A stretch of 64,000 nucleotides of DNA from Persicaria tinctoria (taxonomy: Eukaryota; Streptophyta; Magnoliopsida; Caryophyllales; Polygonaceae): NCBI GenBank assembly GCA_037127255.1, contig JBANSL010000010.1:33004120-33068119 (forward strand), read 5' to 3'. Numbering within the stretch: position 1 is the stretch's first letter; each line of letters starts with the position of its first letter. The notes under the pieces were generated by a model. It searched no databases. It saw only the letters and a list, made by a program, of their open reading frames with translations, and was not told where the DNA came from. Shown piece by piece: positions 1 to 10,161 of the stretch. The translations under genes and the position numbers were made by a program.

Positions 1-894
1 GAGGCGTGAGTAGTCCACCCACTTCTGGGGCTGGGGTGAGCCAGACGGTGGCCATGTGAGGCGATGCGATAAAGGTTAGATCTTTTTGGTGCAATTCATC
101 TTCTATCTCTATGAGCATGATTTTTTTGCGAGAGTTGAAGGTGATCCTTGTTTGTGTTATTGAAGCGAAAGTGATCTTAATGCAACTTGGATTAATTATG
201 TGAAAAGGGTTAGTAACAATTAGGATTTATGCGAAAGCCTCTATTTGCCTATTTGTCAATGACGAAAGTTATTTGATGGAAAGCATGATCTTTTGTGCCT
301 TTGTGTGTTACTTTGCATTGTTATCGTTGTGGTGTTGATACCCTGGCTTTGGAAAACTTTTTAGCATATTGAATTTATTTCTGTCGAAAATCTGAGTTGT
401 GTTCGAAATCTGTAAATTTAAGTTTCTGCATTCTTGTCGACATAGAGTAAGCCTTGTCGATCTCGAGTAAGCTGTGGTCGATCTCGAGTAGGACTGGTCT
501 AGGTCGAGTTGAGTTTTCTTCTGTTCTTGTCGATTTTCAGTTTATGTTTTGCTGTTTCTTGTCGATCTCGAGGAGCTGTTGGTAGAGATCGACGAGCCCT
601 TTGCTTTGCTTTTATTTGCTGCTTTGCTCTGTGTTTTTTGTCTTCGTTTAGTTTATTACTTTTGTTATTTTCTGCTTTTATTTCTGTTTCTTTTCTGTGT
701 TTCTGTCCTTTCTGCCATTCTGCCTGTGAGATCTGTTGCTACCTAAGAACTGCTGACGTGCTTCCTCGTGGATTCGATCCTGACTATTCTCTTACTACAA
801 CGGGAGGAAGTCTTGTATTTATTTGCTGAGACAGGGAAGTCAATCTAAACTATATTTCATATTTATTTCATACTTGACACATCCTCCTGCAACA
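1..894 (+). mobile_element. Terminal part of an LTR-type element (copy A), runs off the left edge
   Basis: This stretch matches, in opposite orientation, the element at 35676-38102. Shared landmarks are the segment reading towards a stop-rich end with CTTCCTCGTGGAT and the repeated GTCGATCTCGAG motifs around 430-590. The boundary at 894 is set by the terminal CTCCTGCAACA, which mirrors the other copy's TGTTGTAGGAGG end. It interrupts the copia reverse transcriptase reading frame, which resumes at 895. There is no protein-coding potential I trust; the two short T-rich ORFs at 509-829 lie inside the repeat. Whether this is a solo LTR or the end of a longer element cannot be decided because the other end lies outside the window. 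Confidence 0.7.
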
Positions 895-3800
895 ACATGT
901 ACCCTTCTTGAAATAAGAAGAGTTTTCTCTGCTTCATGTCTCTATAGATCTCTACTCCCAGAATCTTTCGAGCAGAACCCAGATCTTTCATATCAAACTC
1001 TGCACTGAGACAATCCTTCAGCTTCTGAATATCTGACTTGTTCTGAGCAGCAATCAACATATCATCCACGTACAATACTAAGTAAATACGCGAACCATCA
1101 TCCAGACTGTTGTGGTAAACACAACAATCATATGAACTCCTGTTGTATCCCAACTGCAACATATAGCTATCAAATCGCTTGTACCGCTGCCTTGGTGACT
1201 GTTTCAGCCCATACAAAGAGTTCTTCAGTCTGCAAACATGGTTCTCTTTTCCAGGAACCTGAAAACCATCCGGCTGAGACATGTATATTTCCTCTTCCAA
1301 CTCTCCATGTAGGAAAGCTGTCTTCACATCTAGTTGCTCAAGCTCCAAATCCTGATGTGCAACCATTGCTAGTAGCACCCTGATAGAAGTATGTCTGACC
1401 ACTGGTGAGAAAATCTCATTGTAGTCTACTCCCTCTCACTGATTGAAACCTCTTGCAACTACTCGTGCTTTGTACTTAATACCCTCAGCAGCTGATAGTC
1501 CTTCCTTCTTTCTGAAGACCCATTTGCAAGTAATCACCTTCCTATCAGCAGGCAATTTGACAAGCTCCCAAGTCTGATTCTTCTAAAGAGACTCCATCTC
1601 TTCTCCCAATGCTGCAAACCACTGTGCTGACTCATCTCTAGAAATAGCAGCCTTGTAGGTGGACGGAGCATCATCCTCCACCTCCTCGGCCACCTGCAAG
1701 GCATATCCCACCAACTCATCAGACCTATATCTCGTAGGAGGTCTTATGTCATCCCTTCTTGGCCGATCTAGAGCAATACTGCGATGTGTTGCTCCACCTG
1801 CTCCTGTGTCTAGTGGTATAGCCTCTGTCTCAGCAGTGTCCGACTCAATAGTACCTGATTGGTTTGTGACCAAATCAGGTACATGACTCTCAGATGGAGT
1901 GAAGCCCAACTCCACCTCTTCAGCAACAGCCTCTTTCTCAACTGCATCACTGGTCTTTTTCCTAGAATTCAGCAAAGAACTCTCATCAAAGACTACACTT
2001 CTGCTAAGTATAATCTTGCTGTCAGACCAGATCTTGTACCCTTTCACACCAGTACCATAGCCCATGAAGACTCCCTTCTTAGCTCTTGGCTCTAGCTTAC
2101 CCTCATCAACATGATAATAAGCAATGCACCCAAAAACCCTCAGATTAGAGTAATCAGCAGCCTTTCCAGTCCACACCTCATAAGGTGTTTTGCAGTCGAT
2201 ACCTGCGTGTGGGCTCTGATTCACGAGATAGCAAGCCGTTGAAACTGCTTCTGCCCAGAATCGCCTTTCAAGGCCTGAATTTGAAAGCATGCACCTTGCT
2301 TTCGCCAGAAGAGTCTGATTCATTCGTTCTGCTACACCATTCTGCTGTGGTGTAGCAGAACCCATCAAACTCAGATGAAAAGAATTCCAGACCATTATCA
2401 GTTCGCAGCCTCTTGACCTTCTTTCCAGTCTGATTCTCTAGTAGAGTCTTCCACTCCCTGAACTTACTGAATGCCTCACTTTTATGCCTCGTCATGAATA
2501 CCCAAATCATCCTAGAGTAATCATCAATCAGAGACTAAAAATACATGTGACCGCCCAAGGACTGAACACGTGAAGGACCCCAACAATCTGAATGGATGTA
2601 ATCCAGCGTGCCCTTTGTCTGATGAACTGCTTTAGGAAATTTGCTGAGATGTAATTTCCCAAACACACAGTGTTCACAAAACTCAAGGCTCTGTGCCTTA
2701 TGGCCTCCCAGAAGATCTGCTTTCGAGAGAATTTGCATCCCCTTTTCACTCATATGAGCCAACCTCATATGCCAAAGTCTGGTCAGATCAGCTTCCTGAA
2801 CCCCAGCAGAAACAGCCGCTGCAGCACCTGTAACCGAGGAACCTTGTAGGGTGTACAAAGTTCCCTTTCCCCGCTTGACTCCCTGCAGAACCACATCAGA
2901 GCCTCTGAACACACGCAACTTTCCCCCATAACCTGTGTACTTGAGCCCCTTGTCGTCTAACACTGTTAGGGATATCAGATTCTTCGTCATGGATGGCACG
3001 TGCTTGACATCCTCCAATGTGCGAAATTTCTCATCATCTGTCCGAAACCTAACTGAGCCAGTCCCAACAACCTTGCAGAGAGCATCATTCCCCATGGATA
3101 CATTGCCCCCATCAGCACGACTATATGTTGCAAACAACTCTCTTTTAGGACATATATGATAGGACGCCCCAGAGTCAAGATACCACACATCAGCTCTGTG
3201 TGTGTGATCATCCGCTAACAGAACAATATCCTCCTCAGAAGTATTGCCACGATCAGCTACTGCTACAGACCCAGATTTCTCTTCCTCTTGCTTCTTTTTT
3301 TTCGGACAATCATTCTTCCAATGACCTTTCTCCTTGCAGTAGTTACAAACATCGTTTGGTTTAGGGCCTGATTTGCGATCTTGCCGATGCTTCTTCTTAT
3401 TGCCCTTTCTACCATCAGATTTGCCTCCGTTTGCCACAAGCCCGGAAGCCTGATTGTCTGTAACCGACGCGGTTGCCTTCAGACGCAACTCTCTGTTGTG
3501 AAGCGACGATCTAACCTCTTGCAAAGTGATGGTATCCTTCCCAACGACGAACGACTGAACAAAGTTCTCGTATGTGGGGGGTAGGGATACCAGCAGAATT
3601 AGGGCAGCATCTTCGTCCTCCACCTTAACATCAATATTACGCAATTCAAGTAATAAACTGTTAAGTTGATCAAGATGATCTCTGAGTTGTGTACCTTCCT
3701 GCATACGCAGTCCGAAAAACCGTTGTTTAAGAAGCAACTTGTTCGTCAGAGACTTTGTCATGTACAAAGACTCCAACTTTAGCCACAACTTGCTTGCGGT

Positions 3801-4037
3801 TTCCTGATCAGCAACTTCTGTTATGACATCGTCTACGAGACACAACATAATCGTCGAATGAGCCTTCTCCTCCAAAAGGCCGTACTCAGAGGTGGTTGTA
3901 TCTGCCCCCTTCTTGTCGGCGGCCAACGGTGTCCATAAGCCTTGCTGTTTCAGCAAAGCCCGCATCTTGATTTGCCACAGACTAAAAGAATTTCTTCCAG
4001 TAAACTTGTCGATCTTCAACACAGAACCAGACATCAT
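895..4037 (-). pseudogene. Ty1/copia gag-pol polyprotein, broken and 3' truncated
   Basis: Retrotransposon polyprotein read on the minus strand from an ATG at 4037. In order: a gag domain, a zinc knuckle (CNYCKEKGHWKNDC), an aspartic protease motif (LDSGASYH), the GAG-pre-integrase segment (LWHMRLAHMS), integrase, then the copia-type reverse transcriptase with the catalytic YVDDM. The copia order (integrase before RT) fixes the superfamily. The first 500 codons are open; a stop follows at about 2535, a frameshift lies near 2370, and more stops occur between integrase and RT. The frame is cut within RT at 895 by copy A of the LTR-type element, so RNase H and the 3' LTR are missing from the window. 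Not functional as it stands. Confidence 0.92.
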
Positions 4038-4061
4038 TCTCGGCGGAATTCAACAACCAAA

Positions 4062-4073
4062 GCTCTGATACCA
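4062..4073 (-). other. Primer binding site of the copia element
   Basis: On the minus strand this reads TGGTATCAGAGC, the usual initiator-methionine tRNA primer site. It lies a few bases inside the LTR boundary, directly upstream of the gag start, which confirms the minus-strand orientation of the element. Confidence 0.85.
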
Positions 4074-4076
4074 GTT

Positions 4077-4365
4077 TGTTATAACGAGAATGATAATAGC
4101 GAAGAAAGACACAGAGATTTACGTGGTTCAGCAATGGTGTGTTGCCTACGTCCACGGGCAGAGAACTAGATTTCTTATTAGAGGAAGCGAAAACAGATTA
4201 GGTTACAGGGGTCGGCGTTCCATGAGTATATGAAGAGACTCATGGAACCCTAAACAGACAATGGACTAAAAGCCCAAAATAGACAGCGAGTCCACCGCCG
4301 GGGGGCGGAGCCCCCCGGACCCCCCGATGCGTCGCCGGTCAACAGTCGTTCAAGGTACATTAACA
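4077..4365 (-). repeat. 5' LTR of the copia element
   Basis: The segment next to the primer site begins TGTTATAAC and ends TTAACA, giving the TG...CA ends of an LTR of 289 bp. Outside it the gypsy reverse transcriptase frame starts immediately at 4366, so this is also the insertion breakpoint. The partner LTR would lie beyond the left edge of the window. A GC-rich run (about 4300-4330, rich in C and G) lies near the minus-strand start of this LTR. Confidence 0.75.
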
Positions 4366-6145
4366 AGGAGAACTCAAAATACTTTTCAATTCCTTAAAAG
4401 CATAATCAACGGCTGCAGACCAAGTGAATCCATCCTTTTTCAGTAAAGCATTTAATGGTTTGGCAATACAACCATATCCCTTAATAAACCTCCTATAGTA
4501 GCCAGTAAGCCCCAAAAATCCACGAAGAGCCTTGACATTCTTAGGAGTAGGCCATCTCAGCATTGCCTCCACCTTCTTAGGATCTATATAAACTCCTCTA
4601 CCAGAAATAATGTGACCCAAGTATTCAACCTCAGACTGAGCAAAAGCACACTTGGATTGTTTGGAAAATAGTATGTGGTGTCTCATAATAGTCAAAAGCT
4701 CCTTTAAATGAGACACATGTTTCAACAAATCATCATTGTAAACTAGAATGTCATCAAAAAATACCAACACAGATTTTCTTAGCAAAGCACTGAACACCTC
4801 ATTCATTAAGCTTTGAAAAGTTGTTGGTGCATTTGTCAAGCCAAAAGGCATGACTTTGAACTCATAATGTACATGGTGAGTTCTAAAAGATGTGTTGGCT
4901 ATATCTTCTTCCACCATACGAACTTGGTGATAACCAGCTCTTAAATCCAGTTTAGAGAACACACATGCTCCTTTCAATTCATCAAGTAATTAGTCTTCAA
5001 TGTGAGGAATTGGAAACATATCTTTAATAGTAATGTCATTTAATCTCCTGTAATCAACACAAAATCTCCACGATCCATCCTTTTTCTTTACCAACAAGGT
5101 AGGAGAAGCAAATGGATTGTGACTTGGCCTGATAATACCATTTGCAAGCATTTCTGAAACTTGTTTCTCAATTTCAGTTTTCTAGAAATAAGGATACCTA
5201 TATGGCCTAGACGCCACTGGAGCAGCTCCTTGCTTCAATTTGATGGAATGCTCATGCTGTCTCAGAGGGGGCAGTTCCTTTGGCTCCTGGAAAACATCCT
5301 CAAATTCAGCTAGAATTGAAATAATCTCAGGAAATAATTGAGTTTCCCCCTTCATGACATTGCAAACCTTTGCTACCTGTAACATCATCAACGGTCGCTG
5401 CACTCTACAAAGCTTAGTAAATTGTCTCTCCCAGTTAGCATCTTAATGCTTGCTGTTTCCCCATCTTTGTCATCTCCAAATCCTTTCAATACCACTTGTT
5501 TGCCCAATTTCATAAAAGAAATTTGAACTTCTATGAAAGCAAACAACAATGGGTTGTAGCAAGCTAGCCAATCTGTTCCCAAAATCATATCACACCCTTC
5601 CATTTTCAAAAGCTGAATGTCATGCTCATAACTACTCCCTTGCATATCCAACACAAATGCCTTGCATATTTTGTGACTAAACATGGTGCCACTAATGGTG
5701 TTAACCTGCATTACCCCTACCTTACAAGCTTCAAAACCTGCCGCTCGAGCTACCCTTGAAAGTGGCTTGACCACCATTGAAACTCTGGTGCCACCTGGAT
5801 CCCGAAATTTCTTGATCAATTGGACCATCTCCCATCAAAGAATCGCGTTTATGATCGTTTCTTGGACCAGATGCACCACCATGAAAGCCATGAGTTCTCC
5901 GATCTGATCCCGATTACTGTTCTTGACGATTCCCTGTGTGTGGTGGATTTCGGATAAAATCCACCAGCTGTTCTATTCGCTGATCATTAAGCTTCTTGAA
6001 TTCTTCGAATTGTCTCGCATGTTCCTCCTGGATCTTCTGCAAATTCGCCAGGGATTCTGACATAGACGCCATGAATGCCCTTGTGTCGTCACGGAACTCA
6101 TGGAATTGTAGCTCCATTGTCTTTGATCTTGTACCTTCCGCCATT
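4366..6145 (-). pseudogene. Ty3/gypsy gag-protease-RT remnant
   Basis: Degenerate gypsy polyprotein on the minus strand. The gag start (MAEGTRSKTME) is at 6145 and is followed by only about 75 residues, then a retroviral-type protease region with the MILGTDWL landmark (around 5580), then reverse transcriptase (ELPPLRQHEH lead-in, KLDLRAGYHQV, MPFGLTNAP, catalytic FFDDIL near 4755, and the LGHIIS and GFLGLTGYYRRF thumb motifs). The short gag and absent zinc knuckle indicate an internal deletion. Stops interrupt at about 4990 and 5183, and the gag-to-protease join is out of frame. The copia insertion at 4365/4366 removes RNase H and integrase. Confidence 0.9.
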
Positions 6146-6161
6146 GACGTGCACCTAAGAA

Positions 6162-6175
6162 AGTGCTCTGATACC
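6162..6175 (-). other. Primer binding site of the gypsy element
   Basis: On the minus strand the sequence reads TGGTATCAGAGCAC, an initiator-methionine tRNA primer site. It sits between the presumed LTR edge at 6180 and the gag start, the expected arrangement. Confidence 0.8.
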
Positions 6176-6179
6176 AAAC

Positions 6180-6733
6180 TGTAATGACCCGTAGCTGTGA
6201 GCCTTACAGATGAGCTAGAAGCTCTCGTTGCATTGAAAGAAATGGGATGAGGAGAAGAAGAATTAGATTGGGTGAGAGAAGAATTGATAGAGAAATTTTA
6301 GGAGGGAAATTATGGTTTATTTTTAGTCATACCCATCCTCAATTGTACAAAGGTCTATTTATAGACCTTAAGTCATGGCCTGTTGTGATGTCTTGGGATT
6401 GTCCCACATCGAAAAACACGATAACCCGAACCTTGCATATAAGTCAGTGGGCTACTCCTCCTATTGCCAATTGGTTTTAGGATGGAACCCCGCTGGTCTT
6501 GTGTGCTCGACTTGGGTGCGCGCATATGCGCTCTGCCGTGTGGACCCCCCACGGTTATATGGCCCACCAGAATTTATCATGGCCTCAACACATATAAACT
6601 GACCTATACAATGCCTCAAGACTTAGCAATCAAGTGACTAAGGTCATTACATAAGCACATACATTTCTTTTTAAAGTGACGATGAAAGATAAAAAAATCG
6701 GGGAGAAATCTTGCGGTCATCACTGACTCTACA
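6180..6733 (-). repeat. Probable 5' LTR of the gypsy element, split by a solo LTR
   Basis: The segment next to the primer site begins TGTAATGACC; a matching end, CTCTACA, lies at 6733. Excluding the 204-bp TRIM insertion this gives an LTR of about 350 bp. A minus-strand TATA-like box (CTATAAATA, about 6355-6365) fits a U3 promoter. The outer boundary is inferred from the TG...CA ends only, since the other LTR is not in the window. Confidence 0.5.
6381..6579 (+). mobile_element. Solo LTR of a TRIM family
   Basis: A 199-bp unit begins TGTTGTGATGTC and ends in TTTATCA, flanked on both sides by the 5-bp duplication TGGCC (6376-6380 and 6580-6584). It is closely similar to both LTRs of the miniature element at 44712-45232. 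Because no internal region or second LTR is present it is a solo LTR, presumably left by recombination between two LTRs. It lies inside the gypsy LTR and so is the younger insertion. Confidence 0.85.
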
Positions 6734-7705
6734 AGTCTAATATATAAATTGACGAGTTACTCTTTCTATCCTCAATTAGTGTTAAGATAAAACTTCATTA
6801 GACTTATGTACTAAGTTAGTGGTGCGCATACGTATGTGAACACGAATTTTATCATGATTGAGTCTCAATAGACTTATAAGTATTCACATTTAATTAGGTT
6901 AATTAGAAATTAAGTAAGACGTACTAATTACAATTTGAATTGATGTATCGGCCTACGTACTTTTTTTTTTTTAACTGATTAGGATATATACACACAAAGT
7001 ACATACGTGCCAGATAAGCTGAAAATGATATCGTCTAGATCTACTGTGAATATAGGTACCGGCCTCCCGGGGATCACTAACATCGTTTTCGGAAGATTGT
7101 TTACCCGACACATGTCTCGATCATTCCATTGCAGTGCGTTGATTACGATCGATTGATGTATCATAATTCAATTATACCCTTAATTAATCTTGTGCACTAT
7201 ACATTCGCGTATATTAATCACAACACTACACTACACGTACTTTGTATTGTGCATTTTTGTAAGACACAAATTAAGAGTTAGTTGGGAAGATATATATATA
7301 GTGCAAACATTGACAACCATATACTTAACTCCTCCAACAGATTTCTCACACCTTGCCCATCTCCCGATGCGTTGTAAATTTCGTTATCCAGCACTGTTTT
7401 ATTTTAGTTTGAGAAATTCGAATTCAGCACTGTTTTATTTTATAAGTCAAAATTTTATGTACTCGAATTCTGTTTAATCTTTTAAAAATAATTATATATT
7501 AGTCCGATAAATGTCGAGGAATGAAAAATAGAGGGTTTTTTTTTTTTTTGGTCTATTTGAGTTTTTAATGTGTGAAATATTTGTCGCTCGTTAACGAAAG
7601 GAAACCCGTTTCAAATTACATTGATTGATTATTATCATTTTTTATTCACCAAGTGCTCCACTCTAAATTTATACTCCATAATTTTTTTTTAATAATCGAT
7701 ACGGA
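6734..7705. other. Intergenic AT-rich DNA
   Basis: No coding segment, RNA gene or terminal-repeat pair is recognised. There are poly-T runs near 6960 and 7540. The short ORFs here have no family resemblance. Confidence 0.5.
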
Positions 7706-9361
7706 AGAGACACTCTGGTACAAAATCTATCAACACAATGGAGGGTTAGGACTGGGTAGCTCGTAGGATATGAATACAGCTCTTCAGATGAAATTACTCT
7801 GGAAATTATTAGCGGAACCAACTAGCCCATGGGTCAAACTAATTAAAGAAAAATATCTTAAAAACCAAACTATACTCACATATCAGAAGCAAGGTACTTC
7901 TTCCTGGCAATGGACCCAGTTAATAAAATTATTCCCGTTGTTTAAACAAGGCCTTAATTGGTCTATTGGAGACGGCGCCTCTATCAAGTTTTGGCAAGAC
8001 CAGTGGTTATAAGCCAAACACCTATAAATTCATCTATCTTAGGAACTGAACATATAGACGATACAATCAACATAAAATATTTTCTCAAATATAACAAAAC
8101 ATGGAACCAAGATAAACTACACGCAGAGTTACAAAACATAATTCCAAACAACCTAATTGAAACTATCAAGACAATACCAATACCACAACACATCCAAGTT
8201 GACAGACTTTATTGGAAATGGAGCAAAAATGGTTGGTTCATCACTAAGTCTGTTATTGATATGATATACAACCACAAAAAACATGAAACATCAGACGCAA
8301 ATTGGGTCTGAGGACTAGATATCCCCCCGAAAATAAAAGCTTTCCTATGGAAAATCCTTAAGAACGGAGTGCCCACTTCTGTCAGACTAGCTTCTCGACA
8401 CCTTGGGATTCCGACGAACTGCCCCCATTGCGACTCTTGCTATGAAGACCTAACCCATTTATTATGGAACTGTCCTGTTACGAGGGAGACCCTAATTGCA
8501 AATAACCCGGGAACATTTAGGAAAATGAATGGTTGTTTCTAGAAAAGACGAGCACTTGAACACCACGCTATGGGAAATAAAAAATACAATAGGAACAAAA
8601 TGCTTTGAAGATCTCGCATTTGCTTGGTGGGGTATCTGGTACTTCAGAAACAAAACACTCTTTGAAAACATAAACCCGGACATAAGACGCATATTATCCT
8701 TTATAAAGGAACAAATATATGTCTGGAAGACATCAAATTTGAACTGCCCGGACTACTGTGAAAACAACAAAAATACACCCACAAATGTGGACAAACAAAG
8801 ATCTATATCAAAGAGAAAGAGAACCAAATGGGAACCTCCACCAATTGGAACTCATAAGCTAAATTTTGATGGTTCGTTCTCCGCGGATGGTTTGGGCTCT
8901 TATGGATTTATCATTCGTAATTCTGTAGGAACCCCGATTTTCTCTAGTAATGGACCATCACCAATCAGTTATGTTTGTGCCAGTGAAAGTTTGGGTCTCT
9001 GGATGGGACTTCGGGCTGCGACATAATTGAAAATAACAAATCTTATTATTGAAGGAGACAACTTAACAATAATAAAATGTATGAAAGGTATGGGGAAGCC
9101 TACTGGAGACTCTGAAATGATTGTCTCGGACAGTCTAGTCTCGCTGGGCTTTTTTGGTTCTGTTGAGATTCGTCATGTCTTCCATGAGGCAAATTTGGTA
9201 CCTGATCGCTTGTCCCGTATCACTCCAGCCTTCAACGGTATCTGGACTCCTGATGACTCTCTGTTGCATAGTCTCATCCGCAAGGATGCTCTTGGCTGAT
9301 AGAGCTCAACTGTATGGTCAATTTTTTTCGGTTTCAAAAAAAAAAAAAAAAAAAAAAAAAA
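7706..9361 (+). pseudogene. 5'-truncated LINE: RT C-terminal region and RNase H, with poly(A) tail
   Basis: The plus strand encodes the downstream half of a plant L1-type ORF2. It opens in the region after the RT core (NTALQMKLLWKLLAEP, then SWQWTQL and the FWQDQWL motif), passes a reverse-transcriptase zinc-binding-like segment, and ends in an RNase H domain (LNFDGSFSADG, then IEGDNLTIIKC and HEANLVPDRLSR). Stops and frameshifts occur at about 8010, 8310, 8500 and 9024. It ends at a stop at 9299, followed by a poly(A) run at about 9336-9361. The sequence is close in motif order to the LINEs at 10162-14170 and 25546-33717, so it likely belongs to the same lineage. Endonuclease and RT catalytic core are absent. 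Confidence 0.9.
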
Positions 9362-9649
9362 CTGGACACGGTAGAAAAATAGATATTTTTTCTTTTGTTT
9401 TATCTATAATTAGTCGGTGATTCAATTATTTATTTTCCTTTATATGTACCGAGCGAGTATATGGGAAATTATAAAAATAGGCTCTTGCATCAATTTTAAA
9501 ATTGCTCTAAAATTCTTCACAACCACTATTTTGACCCTATTAAATTTAGTGCTTTTTTTTTTTTGGTGCAGCCACATTAAGTCTATTCGTACTAGTTGGT
9601 ATTAGCCAGTAAGGAACTCTTGATTCTCTGAGCATATACCTTCAAATAT

Positions 9650-10145
9650 GTGTTCCCTATATACACTGTAAATATTTCGTTGGATCCAACGTTTTATCAA
9701 CTTTGAATTAGACGTTGCTACAACGTCCAATCCGACGTTGTTAATTGTGTATTAATTTCACTTCTCGGATGTTATAACAACGCTGAATTGGACGTTGTTA
9801 CAACGTCAAATTAAACGTTGCTAATACGGGTCAGATCGGGCCTTATATAAGATATTAAAAAAAAAAAAAAAAAAATTTGATTTACAACGTTGTGTTTTTT
9901 TTGTGAGAGTGGGTGGGTGTGAATTTTTTTTTTTACCCTAGCAACGTCGGAAGAATCGGATCGGACCGAACCAGACTAACAACATCGCATCCGACGTTGT
10001 TAGTCCGGTTCGGTCCGATCCGATCCTTCACTTCACATATTACAACGTTAGATCCGATGTTGTAATATAATTAATGTTACAACGTCGAATCCGACATTGA
10101 TTAGCAGCTCTAATCCGTGAATTTGCGGTGTATATAGGGACACCC
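9650..10145. mobile_element. MITE with palindromic interior
   Basis: Terminal inverted repeats are CCCTATATACACTGTAAAT (9655-9673) and ATTTGCGGTGTATATAGGG (10121-10139), differing at a few positions. The interior is made of repeated ACGTTG/CAACGT units and contains a strong hairpin (9955-9983 pairing with 9996-10024). No coding capacity. The superfamily is unclear. A shorter element at 46190-46336 has the same inverted-repeat sequence. Confidence 0.65.
9955..10024. repeat. 29-bp near-perfect hairpin inside the MITE
   Basis: The arms at 9955-9983 and 9996-10024 are inverted copies of 29 bp with a single mismatch and a 12-base loop. Both arms are composed of GATCGGACCGAACC-type and ACTAACAAC sequence. 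Such a structure could make a small-RNA precursor if transcribed, but nothing here shows transcription. Confidence 0.85.
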
Positions 10146-10161
10146 CTTTAAATATAAGTAC

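Noticed and set aside
509..829. Leucine/phenylalanine/cysteine-rich ORF as a membrane protein
   Set aside because: It lies inside a dispersed repeat, and the hydrophobicity comes from T-rich DNA; the other copy of the repeat does not keep the frame.
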